64,000 nucleotides of DNA from Anaerocolumna sp. AGMB13025 (lineage in GTDB: Bacteria; Bacillota; Clostridia; Lachnospirales; Lachnospiraceae). A model generated the notes under the pieces. That model searched no databases. It saw only the letters and a program-made list of their open reading frames with translations, and was not told the origin of the DNA. Shown here one piece after another: positions 53,760-62,341 of the stretch. The translations under genes were made by a program, and so were the position numbers. Location of the stretch: NCBI RefSeq assembly GCF_029689925.1, contig NZ_CP121445.1:535001-599000 (forward strand), written 5' to 3'. Within the stretch, counting starts at the first letter, position 1. The number at the start of each line of letters is the position of its first letter.

Positions 53760-55055
53760 ATGAAAAAAGTTTTTACGTTATTTTTGGTACTTGCTATGTT
53801 AACTGGTCTGGTAACCGGTTGTAGTTCTTCGGATAAGAAAGATACTACGGAACCAGCTGCAACCACCACCCCTACAGAGGCAGCTACCACTGACAGCACA
53901 GCATCCACAGATGAAGCAACACCGGCACCTACTACGGAAGCTACAGATGTATCTGGTATTAAAGTTGGTATCATCTATGTAGGTGATGAGAATGAAGGTT
54001 ATACCGCCGCTCATATGGCTGGTATTGATGAAATGATTAAAACTCTTGGTTTATCAGAAGACCAGGTAATTGAAAAAACCAACATTGCTGAAGACGAATC
54101 CTGCTACGATGCAGCAGTAGATTTAGCAGATCAGGGCTGTAACATTATCTTTGCAAACAGCTTTGGACATGAAGATTATATGCTTCAGGCAGCAAAAGAA
54201 TATCCAGAAGTTCAGTTCTGCCATGCAACAGGATATAAGGCAGCTTCCTCCGGTTTACCAAACGTACATAACTACTTTACATCCGTTTATGAATCCCGTT
54301 ATGTATCCGGTGTGGTTGCAGGCTTAAAATTAAATGAAATGATCGAAAAAGGAACTATCACCGCAGATAAAGCAAAAATGGGTTATGTAGGTGCTTATCC
54401 TTACGCAGAAGTAGTATCTGGTTATACCTCCTTCTACCTTGGAGCTAAAAGCGTATGCCCATCCGTAACCATGGAAGTTCAATACACCAATAGCTGGGCT
54501 GATATGGCAGGCGAGAGTGAAGTTGCCAAGAAACTGATTCAGGACGGATGTGTATTACTCAGCCAGCATGCTGATACAACCGGTGCTCCTACCGCAGCAG
54601 AAGAAGCTAAGGTACCTATTGTTGGATACAATGTAGACATGACTTCCGTAGCACCGAATGCAGCTTTAACATCAGCTACGATTAACTGGGGTCCTTATTA
54701 TACTTACGCAGTAAAGAGCATCCTTGATAAAACACCAATCGCTACTGACTGGTGCCAGGGCTTTAAGGAAGGCGCTGTAGGCATCTCTCCTTTAAATGAT
54801 GCAGTAGTTGCAGCAGGAACAGCAGATAAAGTAGCAGAAGTAGAAGCAGCTTTAAAAGACGGCACCTTAAAAGTATTTGATACCAGTACATTTACGGTAA
54901 ACGGTTCCAAAATTGAAGACTTAATTAAATCAAATGCCGATTTTGAAAAATATTCCGCATATGTATCCGATGGATATTTCCATGAATCTGAAGTAATTTC
55001 TGCTCCAGCATTTGACTTAAGAATTGATGGAATTACAGAATTAACGCAGAATTAA
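53760..55055 (+). CDS. BMP-family nucleoside/purine-binding lipoprotein
   Basis: The 431-aa protein has a signal peptide with lipobox (LVTGC), a Thr/Ala/Pro-rich linker and a basic membrane protein (Bmp/PnrA) fold: VGIIYVGDENEGYTAAHM, FANSFGHEDYM, HATGYK, RYVSGVVAGLK and HADTTGA. PnrA-type proteins bind purine nucleosides or related bases. It feeds the ABC importer encoded next and probably supplies purines to the degradation enzymes upstream. AGGAGG precedes the ATG. Confidence 0.92.
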   Translation: MKKVFTLFLVLAMLTGLVTGCSSSDKKDTTEPAATTTPTEAATTDSTASTDEATPAPTTEATDVSGIKVGIIYVGDENEGYTAAHMAGIDEMIKTLGLSEDQVIEKTNIAEDESCYDAAVDLADQGCNIIFANSFGHEDYMLQAAKEYPEVQFCHATGYKAASSGLPNVHNYFTSVYESRYVSGVVAGLKLNEMIEKGTITADKAKMGYVGAYPYAEVVSGYTSFYLGAKSVCPSVTMEVQYTNSWADMAGESEVAKKLIQDGCVLLSQHADTTGAPTAAEEAKVPIVGYNVDMTSVAPNAALTSATINWGPYYTYAVKSILDKTPIATDWCQGFKEGAVGISPLNDAVVAAGTADKVAEVEAALKDGTLKVFDTSTFTVNGSKIEDLIKSNADFEKYSAYVSDGYFHESEVISAPAFDLRIDGITELTQN

Positions 55056-55210
55056 AAATAACCAGAGAAGTTAAGCGCGCAATTATGCTATATAGACAGT
55101 GTAAAAATATAACAGCTAATTGTAATAAGCTCATAATGTATAATTAACAGTAATAAATGAATTGAGCCAACCAAGTAAAAGAAACAGCAATAGAGACAGT
55201 AATAAGAACA

Positions 55211-55302
55211 CCGATTGCAGGAATAGTATATATTCCTGCAATCGGACATATAGGGGTTGAAACTATCACCAATTAAGCGGAACTGCACATGCACAGTTCC
55301 GC
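55211..55302 (+). other. Two strong hairpins between binding protein and ATPase genes
   Basis: CCGATTGCAGGAATA pairs perfectly over 15 bp with TATTCCTGCAATCGG (55211-55245). GCGGAACTG pairs with CAGTTCCGC (55277-55302). Neither has a T-run. They probably stabilise the binding-protein mRNA end and lower expression of the downstream ATPase and permeases, a common pattern in ABC operons. Confidence 0.65.
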
Positions 55303-55328
55303 AAATTTACTGTATAGGAGGTCTTTTT

Positions 55329-56882
55329 GTGGAACAGATTAACGCGATTGAGTTGAAAAATGTTACCAAGCGTTTTGGTGAGGTCATAGCGAATGACAAT
55401 GTCAATTTATCGCTTAGGAAAGGAGAAATCCTTTCTATCCTGGGAGAGAATGGAAGCGGAAAAACTACACTGATGAATATGCTTTCCGGAATATATTTTC
55501 CGGATGAAGGCCAGATATTAATTGACGGTAATGCGGTAACAATCCGTTCCCCAAAAGATTCCTTTGCACTGGGCATAGGAATGATTCATCAGCATTTTAA
55601 ACTGATTAACATTTTAACGGCTGCGGAAAATATTATATTAGGCCTTCCTGGCGGAGAACGCTTAAAGATGAACCAGGTTAATGAGGAAATCAATAAGCTT
55701 ACAGCCAAGTATGGATTTGACTTAAATCCGGCACAAAAAATATATAATATGTCAGTATCCCAGAAGCAGACAGTCGAAATTGTAAAGGTGTTATACCGAG
55801 GTGCAGATATTTTGATACTGGATGAACCGACAGCAGTGTTAACTCCCCAGGAGACAAAGAAACTCTTTGATGTACTCCGTAATATGAGGAAAGCCGGTAA
55901 ATCCATTATTATCATAACCCATAAATTAAATGAGGTATTAGAACTCTCTGACCGTGTAGCCGTACTCAGAAAAGGAAAATACATTGGAACTGTCAATACG
56001 AAGGAAGCCAGTGTATCCTCCTTAACGGAGATGATGGTAGGCGAAAAGGTAAAGTTAGATATTGACCGTACCGAACCTGTGAAACCGGAAAAAAGGATTG
56101 AAGTACGTGGAATTACCTGTAAAAGCAAGGAAGGGCTTACTTTACTAAAACAGGCTTCCTTCTTAGCTTACAGCGGTGAAATCCTGGGTGTGGCAGGAAT
56201 TGCTGGCAGCGGACAAAAAGAACTGTTAGAGGCCATAGCAGGTCTCCAGCAAATTGACAGCGGTGAAATCTTATATTATGCACCAGAGGGGAATACCGAG
56301 AAGATTTCCGATATGAAACCGGCTCAAATCAGAGATTTAAAAATTCAGCTTTCCTTTGTTCCGGAAGACAGACTTGGAATGGGGCTGGTAGGATCTATGG
56401 ATTTAACAGATAATATGATGCTTAGAAGCTATGCGGAAGGAAATCGTTTCTTTGTAGACCGTAAAAAACCTAAGGATCTGGCAATGGATATTGTAGACAA
56501 ATTAGCTGTAGTTACGCCGGGAGTAGATACTCCTGTCAGAAGACTTTCCGGAGGTAATGTACAAAAAGTATTGGTAGGGCGTGAAATTGCCTCCAATCCA
56601 ACGGTTCTTATGGTAGCTTATCCGGTAAGGGGACTTGACATTAATTCTTCCTATACGATTTATAACCTATTAAATGATCAGAAGAAAAAAGGTGTGGCAG
56701 TTATCTGCGTCGGTGAGGATTTAGATGTATTACTGGAACTGTGTGACCGGATTCTTGTATTAAACAGCGGTAAGGTATCCGGTATTGTGGATGCGCGTAA
56801 TACAACAAAAGAGGAGCTTGGTCTTATGATGACCGGTTCCGGAAAGGGGGCACATACAAATGAGCAAAGAAACAGCAAATAA
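55329..56882 (+). CDS. ABC transporter ATP-binding protein, nucleoside/purine type
   Basis: The 517-aa protein has two fused ABC domains. The first has Walker A GENGSGKTT, the signature region MSVSQKQ and Walker B ILILDEPTAVLT. The second is degenerate in Walker A (GIAGSGQKE) but keeps LSGGNVQK. This is the RbsA/NupO-like layout. It powers uptake through the two permeases that follow. AGGAGG precedes a GTG start at 55329. The end overlaps the first permease gene by 23 bases. Confidence 0.93.
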   Translation: MEQINAIELKNVTKRFGEVIANDNVNLSLRKGEILSILGENGSGKTTLMNMLSGIYFPDEGQILIDGNAVTIRSPKDSFALGIGMIHQHFKLINILTAAENIILGLPGGERLKMNQVNEEINKLTAKYGFDLNPAQKIYNMSVSQKQTVEIVKVLYRGADILILDEPTAVLTPQETKKLFDVLRNMRKAGKSIIIITHKLNEVLELSDRVAVLRKGKYIGTVNTKEASVSSLTEMMVGEKVKLDIDRTEPVKPEKRIEVRGITCKSKEGLTLLKQASFLAYSGEILGVAGIAGSGQKELLEAIAGLQQIDSGEILYYAPEGNTEKISDMKPAQIRDLKIQLSFVPEDRLGMGLVGSMDLTDNMMLRSYAEGNRFFVDRKKPKDLAMDIVDKLAVVTPGVDTPVRRLSGGNVQKVLVGREIASNPTVLMVAYPVRGLDINSSYTIYNLLNDQKKKGVAVICVGEDLDVLLELCDRILVLNSGKVSGIVDARNTTKEELGLMMTGSGKGAHTNEQRNSK

Positions 56883-57966
56883 TGAAGTATTTGTACGTAT
56901 GACAAAGCGGGATACCATCTCGAAAAAGAAAGCCTGGAGTATCCGTTTTCTGGCAATTGTACTGTCCCTGATCGTAAGTGCGTTGGTTATTGTAGCAATT
57001 ACTCATAAGAACCCGATTCAGGTTTATCTCGGCATTATTAATGGAGCAGTCGGTAAAAACCGGCGCTTATGGGTAACCATTCGTGAAGCTTTGACCTTAC
57101 TGTTAATTGCAATAGGTTTAACCCCCGCTTTTAAAATGAAGTTTTGGAATATCGGTGCGGAAGGTCAGATCTTAATGGGCGGTACCGCGGCAGCAGCTAT
57201 GATGATTTATTTTGGGGATGCAATGCCAAACTGGTTGTTAATCCTTGTGATATTTATTGCAAGCAGTCTTGCCGGTATGCTATGGGGACTTCTTCCGGCA
57301 GTCTTTAAAGCCTATTATAATACCAACGAAACCTTATTTACTCTGATGCTTAACTATGTTGCCATGCAGATTGTAACCTTCTGTATCGTTACATGGGAAA
57401 ACCCGGCTGGCTCTAATACCGTGGGAATTATTAATTCGGCATCCAGTAAAGGTTGGTTTGGCAAAGTGTTCGGCCTGCAATACGGACTTAACATTATTAT
57501 TGTACTGGTAATGACTCTGGCAGTTTATTTGTATATGAAACACAGCAAGCATGGCTATGAAATTGCCGTTGTAGGTGAAAGCCAGCATACTGCAAGATAT
57601 GCAGGTATTAATGTAAAAAGAGTCATAATAAGAACCATGATGATTTCCGGTGCCATCTGCGGTCTTGCCGGAAGTATCATCGTAAGCGGTGCGAGTCATA
57701 CCATTTCTACCAGTACGGCCGGCGGTAGAGGCTTTACGGCAATCATTGTTGCCTGGATGTCTAAATTCAATCCCCTCGCCATGATAGCAGTATCCATATT
57801 CCTGGTATTTATGCAGCAGGGTTCCATCCAGATTGCATCCCAGTACGGCTTAAATGAAAATGCTTCTGATATTATCACCGGCATTTTATTATTCTTCTTA
57901 ATCGGATGCGAATTCTTTATTAACTATAAATTAGAGTTCCGTAAAAATAGTAAGGAGGTGCAGTAA
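56860..57966 (+). CDS. ABC transporter permease, BPD_transp_2 family (NupP-like)
   Basis: The 368-aa membrane protein has about nine hydrophobic segments and conserved features of the branched-chain/nucleoside permease family: FWNIGAEGQILMGG, NETLFTLMLNYVA, ARYAGIN and GGRGFTAI. It pairs with the permease at 57968. The gene overlaps the ATPase gene, pointing to coupled translation. Confidence 0.92.
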   Translation: MSKETANNEVFVRMTKRDTISKKKAWSIRFLAIVLSLIVSALVIVAITHKNPIQVYLGIINGAVGKNRRLWVTIREALTLLLIAIGLTPAFKMKFWNIGAEGQILMGGTAAAAMMIYFGDAMPNWLLILVIFIASSLAGMLWGLLPAVFKAYYNTNETLFTLMLNYVAMQIVTFCIVTWENPAGSNTVGIINSASSKGWFGKVFGLQYGLNIIIVLVMTLAVYLYMKHSKHGYEIAVVGESQHTARYAGINVKRVIIRTMMISGAICGLAGSIIVSGASHTISTSTAGGRGFTAIIVAWMSKFNPLAMIAVSIFLVFMQQGSIQIASQYGLNENASDIITGILLFFLIGCEFFINYKLEFRKNSKEVQ

Positions 57967-57967
57967 T

Positions 57968-58948
57968 ATGTCGTTGATTTTAACCTTTATCCAAAATGCT
58001 ATCGGACAGGGCGTCAGCATTCTCTATGGTGCCTCCGGCGAAATCGTAACGGAAAAATCCGGAAACTTAAACCTTGGGATTCCCGGAATTATGTATATGG
58101 GCGGTATATCAGGACTTATGGGAGCCTTCTTTTATGAGAAATCCACAGAACACCCCAATGCGTTTGCAGGCTTAGTGATTTCAATCCTCGTAACACTTTT
58201 AGCTTCAGCCTTTGGAGGTTTGATCTACAGCATATTGACCATAACCCTCCGGGCAAATCAGAATGTTGTGGGTCTGGCATTAACCACCTTTGGTGTTGGC
58301 TTTGGTAACTTCTTCGGCGGTTCTATCTCAAAGCTTGCCGGCGGTGTGGGCCAAATCTCCGTAAAAACCACCGCAGCAGCCTTTCGAGCAAGAATACCAG
58401 GGCTTTCAGAGATACCAGTAATCGGAGATGTACTGTTTTCCTATGGCTTTTTAACTTATCTATCTGTCATACTTGCTGTATTACTTACCTATTTTCTAAA
58501 AAGAACCAGAAAAGGTCTAAACTTAAGAGCAATCGGTGAAGATCCGGCAACCGCAGATGCAGCCGGCATCAACGTATCCAGATATAAATACATTGCTACC
58601 GTATCCGGTGCAGCAATAGCCGGTCTTGGCGGTTTATACTTTGTTATGGAATACCTAGGCGGTACCTGGACCAACAATGGTTTCGGTGACAGAGGCTGGT
58701 TAGCAATCGCATTAGTAATCTTAGCACTTTGGAAACCGGTCAATGCAATCTGGGGCTCCTTCCTCTTTGGCGGACTCTATATCCTCTATATCTATCTGCC
58801 GGGACTAACAAGAGCAACCCAGGAACTATGCAAGATGCTGCCTTATGTGGTAACTATTATCGTATTAATACTAACCAGCAAACGCAATAAACAGGAAAAT
58901 CAACCCCCTGCAAGTCTTGGCGAAGCATATTTCAGAGAAGACAGGTAA
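57968..58948 (+). CDS. ABC transporter permease, BPD_transp_2 family (NupQ-like)
   Basis: The 326-aa membrane protein starts one base after the previous stop codon. It has the partner-permease motifs EKSGNLNLGIPGIMYMGG, RANQNVVGLALTTFG, ADAAGINVSRYK and GFGDRGWLAIA. With the genes from 53760 on it makes a complete purine/nucleoside importer. A terminator follows at 59115. Confidence 0.93.
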   Translation: MSLILTFIQNAIGQGVSILYGASGEIVTEKSGNLNLGIPGIMYMGGISGLMGAFFYEKSTEHPNAFAGLVISILVTLLASAFGGLIYSILTITLRANQNVVGLALTTFGVGFGNFFGGSISKLAGGVGQISVKTTAAAFRARIPGLSEIPVIGDVLFSYGFLTYLSVILAVLLTYFLKRTRKGLNLRAIGEDPATADAAGINVSRYKYIATVSGAAIAGLGGLYFVMEYLGGTWTNNGFGDRGWLAIALVILALWKPVNAIWGSFLFGGLYILYIYLPGLTRATQELCKMLPYVVTIIVLILTSKRNKQENQPPASLGEAYFREDR

Positions 58949-59114
58949 TTAAAGAAGCTAGCAGAAAACAGTAATTAGTTAACAGCGATTCGTTAACAGT
59001 AATTTGTAAATGTCCAATTTAGTTCTTTATTTCATACTTCTGGGGCAATTGGCTTAATAAATTAATTCCTTGGTAAATTACTCATATGTAAATAAGAATT
59101 ATTTCTTATATCAA

Positions 59115-59166
59115 AAAAAGCGGCATTGTATTTCAGACAATAATGGAATACAAGCCGCTTTTGCCA
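59115..59166 (+). terminator. Rho-independent terminator of the importer operon
   Basis: AAAGCGGCATTGTATT pairs with AATACAAGCCGCTTTT with one bulge, preceded by an A-run. It ends just before the second long fold-back element. Confidence 0.85.
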
Positions 59167-59178
59167 AAACCTAAACCT

Positions 59179-59460
59179 ACTTGATAAAATCAGCTTAACA
59201 AAACCTGAATTGAAAGCATTGATTGTGATATCTTATCTAAGCTTAAATTTCTGAATCTGAAAAATTCACTTATGACTTTTTCATGTGGCTCAGAGTAAAA
59301 AAGCATACTGTTTGACGAGCAAAGCGAGGAGTTTATGCTTTTTTACTCTTGCTTTATCACATGAAAAAATCATTAGTGAATTCAGCTTCAGAAATTTAGG
59401 CTTAGAAAAGATATCACAATCAAACTTTCATCACAGCCTAAAAAGCTGATTTTATCAAGT
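59179..59460. repeat. Long fold-back (inverted-repeat) element, copy 2
   Basis: Ends ACTTGATAAAATCAGC and GCTGATTTTATCAAGT are identical to those of copy 1 (7661-7939). The middle stem (59222-59242 with 59400-59420, 20 of 21 paired) differs in sequence from copy 1 on both arms. The apical stem AGTAAAAAAGCATA/TATGCTTTTTTACT (14 bp perfect) holds a 26-nt loop (59308-59333) matching the copy 1 loop in 25 of 26 positions on the opposite strand. The element sits between an operon terminator and leader motif A. Confidence 0.88.
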
Positions 59461-59487
59461 ATCAATAGCAAATCAATGAGGAGAAAA

Positions 59488-59596
59488 GTGTGAAAGAAAT
59501 TTATAATGAAAAAGGTTGCCACACTGAGCATCTTTCACACATTCTTATTTGTGGCAGTATCCCAGACCAGCCAGGGATATGCAATAGGAGGAAACC
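59488..59596 (+). promoter_or_regulatory. Structured leader motif, copy A, before the 8-oxoguanine deaminase-like gene
   Basis: AAAGGTTGCCAC (59511-59522), 8 nt, TCTTTCA. TGCCAC pairs with GTGGCA (59551-59556). CTTTCACAC (59532-59540) pairs over 9 bp with GTGTGAAAG (59488-59496), crossing the first stem. TATCCC/GGGATA (59558-59563 with 59574-59579) closes a 10-nt loop. TGCAA and AGGAGG follow, and the ATG lies 17 nt after the hairpin. A promoter was not clearly seen. Confidence 0.72.
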
Positions 59597-60973
59597 ATGA
59601 AAAAAGTTTTAATTAAAAACATAAAATATATCGTAACCTGTGATGAGGAAGACAGACTAATACCGGAGGGCTTTATCTACATTGAGGACGGAGTGATAAA
59701 AGAAATTGGCAACCAGGTATCTGGAACAAAAGCTGAAGATGGCCTGGAGGAAATCATAGACGGAAAAGATATGATTGTCTATCCGGGACTAATCAATACC
59801 CATCACCACCTATACCAGTACTTTACAAGAAATCTTCCCCAGGTACAGAATTTAGAACTCTTTGACTGGTTAAAGACACTTTATGAAATCTGGAAGAACC
59901 TTGATGAAGAGGTCATAAGATACAGCTCCTTGCTTGGAATGGGAGAACTGATTAAGAATGGTTGTACTACCTGTTTTGACCATCATTATGTATTTCCTCA
60001 TAAAACCGGAAGCAGGTTAATTGATGTACAGTTTGAAGCGTCAGAACAGTTAGGTATCCGGTTTCATGCCTCCCGGGGCAGTATGGATTTAAGCAAGAAG
60101 GACGGAGGATTACCACCGGATTCTGTAGTACAAGACATTGATTCCATACTAAATGACAGTGAAAGACTGGTCAGACAATATCATAATAAAGAAGCTGGTT
60201 CCAGAAAGCAGGTGGCATTGGCACCCTGTTCTCCATTTAGTGTATCTGCAGACCTGTTAAAGGAAAGTGCAGTTCTTGCCAGGAGTCTGGGGGTAAGACT
60301 CCATACCCATTTGGCAGAAACTCTTGACGAAGAAACCTATACCCTTGAAAAGTATAATATGAGACCCTTGGAATATATGAGTGAATTGGGTTGGATTGGG
60401 AAAGATGTCTGGTTTGCCCATGGCATCCATTTTAATACGGCGGAGTTAAAACTGTTGGCAGACACCGGTACCGGTATTGCCCATTGTCCCATCTCTAATA
60501 TGAAATTATCCTCAGGAATTGCAAGAATACCTGACATGCTAAAACTAAATGTTCCGGTAGGTCTTGCAGTAGACGGCAGTGCCAGCAATGACGGTTCTAA
60601 TCTGTTAGAGGAAATCAGGGTAGCTTATTTGCTTCATCGGCTGAACTCAAGTAAAGCTGCTCCATCAGGGTATGATATCTTAAAGCTTGCAACCGCAGGA
60701 AGTGCAAGAGTCCTTGGACGTAAGGATATTGGGCAGCTTTCTGTTGGAAAAATGGCGGATTTGTTCATGATAAACAGTAACAATCCTGAACTTACAGGTG
60801 CAGATTTTGATCCCAAATCCATGCTTGGAACCATTGGAATCAAAGGAAATGCAGCTCTTACTATGATTGGGGGCGAAATTGCAGCCAAAGACGGCAGGCT
60901 TATGACAGTTGATGAGGAAAAGACTGCCTATATGGGCAGGCAGTCTGTATATAAGCTAATGAACCAATATTAA
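59597..60973 (+). CDS. 8-oxoguanine deaminase-like amidohydrolase
   Basis: The 458-aa protein has the TRZ/ATZ amidohydrolase motifs PGLINTHHHLYQYFTRN, CFDHHYVFP, LHTHLAET, AHGIHF, HCPISNMKLSSG and AVDGSASND. The pattern and length fit the 8-oxoguanine deaminase group, which produces urate, although related triazine or cytosine deaminases cannot be excluded. Its product would enter the same urate/xanthine pathway as the genes upstream. It stands alone with its own structured leader. Confidence 0.85.
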   Translation: MKKVLIKNIKYIVTCDEEDRLIPEGFIYIEDGVIKEIGNQVSGTKAEDGLEEIIDGKDMIVYPGLINTHHHLYQYFTRNLPQVQNLELFDWLKTLYEIWKNLDEEVIRYSSLLGMGELIKNGCTTCFDHHYVFPHKTGSRLIDVQFEASEQLGIRFHASRGSMDLSKKDGGLPPDSVVQDIDSILNDSERLVRQYHNKEAGSRKQVALAPCSPFSVSADLLKESAVLARSLGVRLHTHLAETLDEETYTLEKYNMRPLEYMSELGWIGKDVWFAHGIHFNTAELKLLADTGTGIAHCPISNMKLSSGIARIPDMLKLNVPVGLAVDGSASNDGSNLLEEIRVAYLLHRLNSSKAAPSGYDILKLATAGSARVLGRKDIGQLSVGKMADLFMINSNNPELTGADFDPKSMLGTIGIKGNAALTMIGGEIAAKDGRLMTVDEEKTAYMGRQSVYKLMNQY

Positions 60974-61063
60974 AAACTAAGACTAAAAAGTTACAATCAT
61001 TATTCGTGTCAATCTAGAAAACTGTTTGGTTGTTCTTCGAATTAAGATAAAACTTCATCTATT

Positions 61064-62071
61064 CTAAGCGTGTGATAACAGGGGAAACATGGAATAATTC
61101 AAAAGGGCTTTTGTCGAAAGAATATTGTTTCCCCGGACGAAAAGGGTGGTATCCGCATCCTTAATTAATTCACGGGTAAAGGAAGCCTCCTTAAGGGGAG
61201 TAAAACCAAGACGTATTTGTCTGTCACTGTCTTGTGTTATGTCATTGGATATAACACTTTCAGTGATTGCTGCCTTGGAAGCAGTATGAATAGCAGAAGC
61301 AGTATTTATCATGGTATTGATAACAACCTCTAAATCTACTGCTTTTTCACTAAATACATCAGTGATTACTACCTGGTCATTATCAAACTGGGCAATAACA
61401 GCCGTATCAAGGGCATCAATATAATAGATATCGTCTTTCATAAAAGAATCACAGTAAAACATAATCAGTTCGTTATTATTGACCATGGAAACCCGGGCAT
61501 TTGGGTACCGGCCATGAATTAACTTAAGGAACAGATTTCTGTCCATTTCCTGATCAATATGAAGCTTACGGAATGTTAAAGAATTCTTATGACAGGTATC
61601 GGAATCCTTATTAAATTTATAAGATTTGCTGTATTCATATTCTTGTACTTTCTCAAATCCAAATTTTGGATAGAAGTCAAGAACATTGTCATTGGCAAAT
61701 AAATAAATAAAGTCATGAGATTCTTCATATTTTTCTAAAATAGCATTCATTAATAGACGGATTAATCCCTGATTGCGGTGGGAATTTTCCGTCATAACGG
61801 TTCCAAGCTGTATAGGCTTAATAGCCTTGCCCTGAACCATAAATTCCATAGGATTAACAGAAACGTTAGCAACAATCTCATTTTCATAAAGGAAAGAGTA
61901 GGGAATATAATTATCTTTGCACCAACCTGCCTGATACCACTTTTCAAAATCAAATCCATAGGTCTTATTCGTGAGGCGGTTAAAACTGGCACGGTAATGC
62001 TCCTCATGTTTAAAGTCTGTAATTAAAACGTATTTCTTATCCTTAATAATAAATTCCTTGACTTTGTTCAT
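61064..62071 (-). CDS. GNAT-family acetyltransferase (Eis-like architecture)
   Basis: The 335-aa protein has an N-terminal GNAT domain with the acetyl-CoA loop HRNQGLIRLLM (about residues 90-101) and DFIYLFANDNVLDFYPKFGFE. A second, less conserved half (about 150-335) includes an SCP2-like tail, as in Eis-type enzymes. The substrate is unknown. GAGAGGA precedes the ATG at 62071; the longer frame from 62086 was rejected. Confidence 0.8.
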   Translation of the reverse strand: MNKVKEFIIKDKKYVLITDFKHEEHYRASFNRLTNKTYGFDFEKWYQAGWCKDNYIPYSFLYENEIVANVSVNPMEFMVQGKAIKPIQLGTVMTENSHRNQGLIRLLMNAILEKYEESHDFIYLFANDNVLDFYPKFGFEKVQEYEYSKSYKFNKDSDTCHKNSLTFRKLHIDQEMDRNLFLKLIHGRYPNARVSMVNNNELIMFYCDSFMKDDIYYIDALDTAVIAQFDNDQVVITDVFSEKAVDLEVVINTMINTASAIHTASKAAITESVISNDITQDSDRQIRLGFTPLKEASFTRELIKDADTTLFVRGNNILSTKALLNYSMFPLLSHA

Positions 62072-62251
62072 ATGTAATCCTCTCAATCAATTTCAGTCTG
62101 CTTGTCTTTCATAAAGGAGAGTTAAACGTATAGACTCTTAATATCTTTTGGAACAATAAGGACTGCTGCATACTCAAATATGAAACACAAATTTAAACCT
62201 ATCAATTATAAACTGCCCTGGTAGAATTCAATACATAATGTAAATGAGATG

Positions 62252-62284
62252 AGAACGGCTGCAAGAAAGAGGTTGCAGCCGTCT
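62252..62284. terminator. Hairpin between the ddl and GNAT genes
   Basis: ACGGCTGCAA pairs perfectly with TTGCAGCCGT around an 8-nt loop, 60 bases after the ddl stop codon on the minus strand. The T-run on that strand is poor, so termination is probable but not certain. Confidence 0.55.
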
Positions 62285-62341
62285 ATTAACAGGAACAATA
62301 TATAATAAAGTTAAAGTAATATACTTAGCTTCCGGGTTCAA

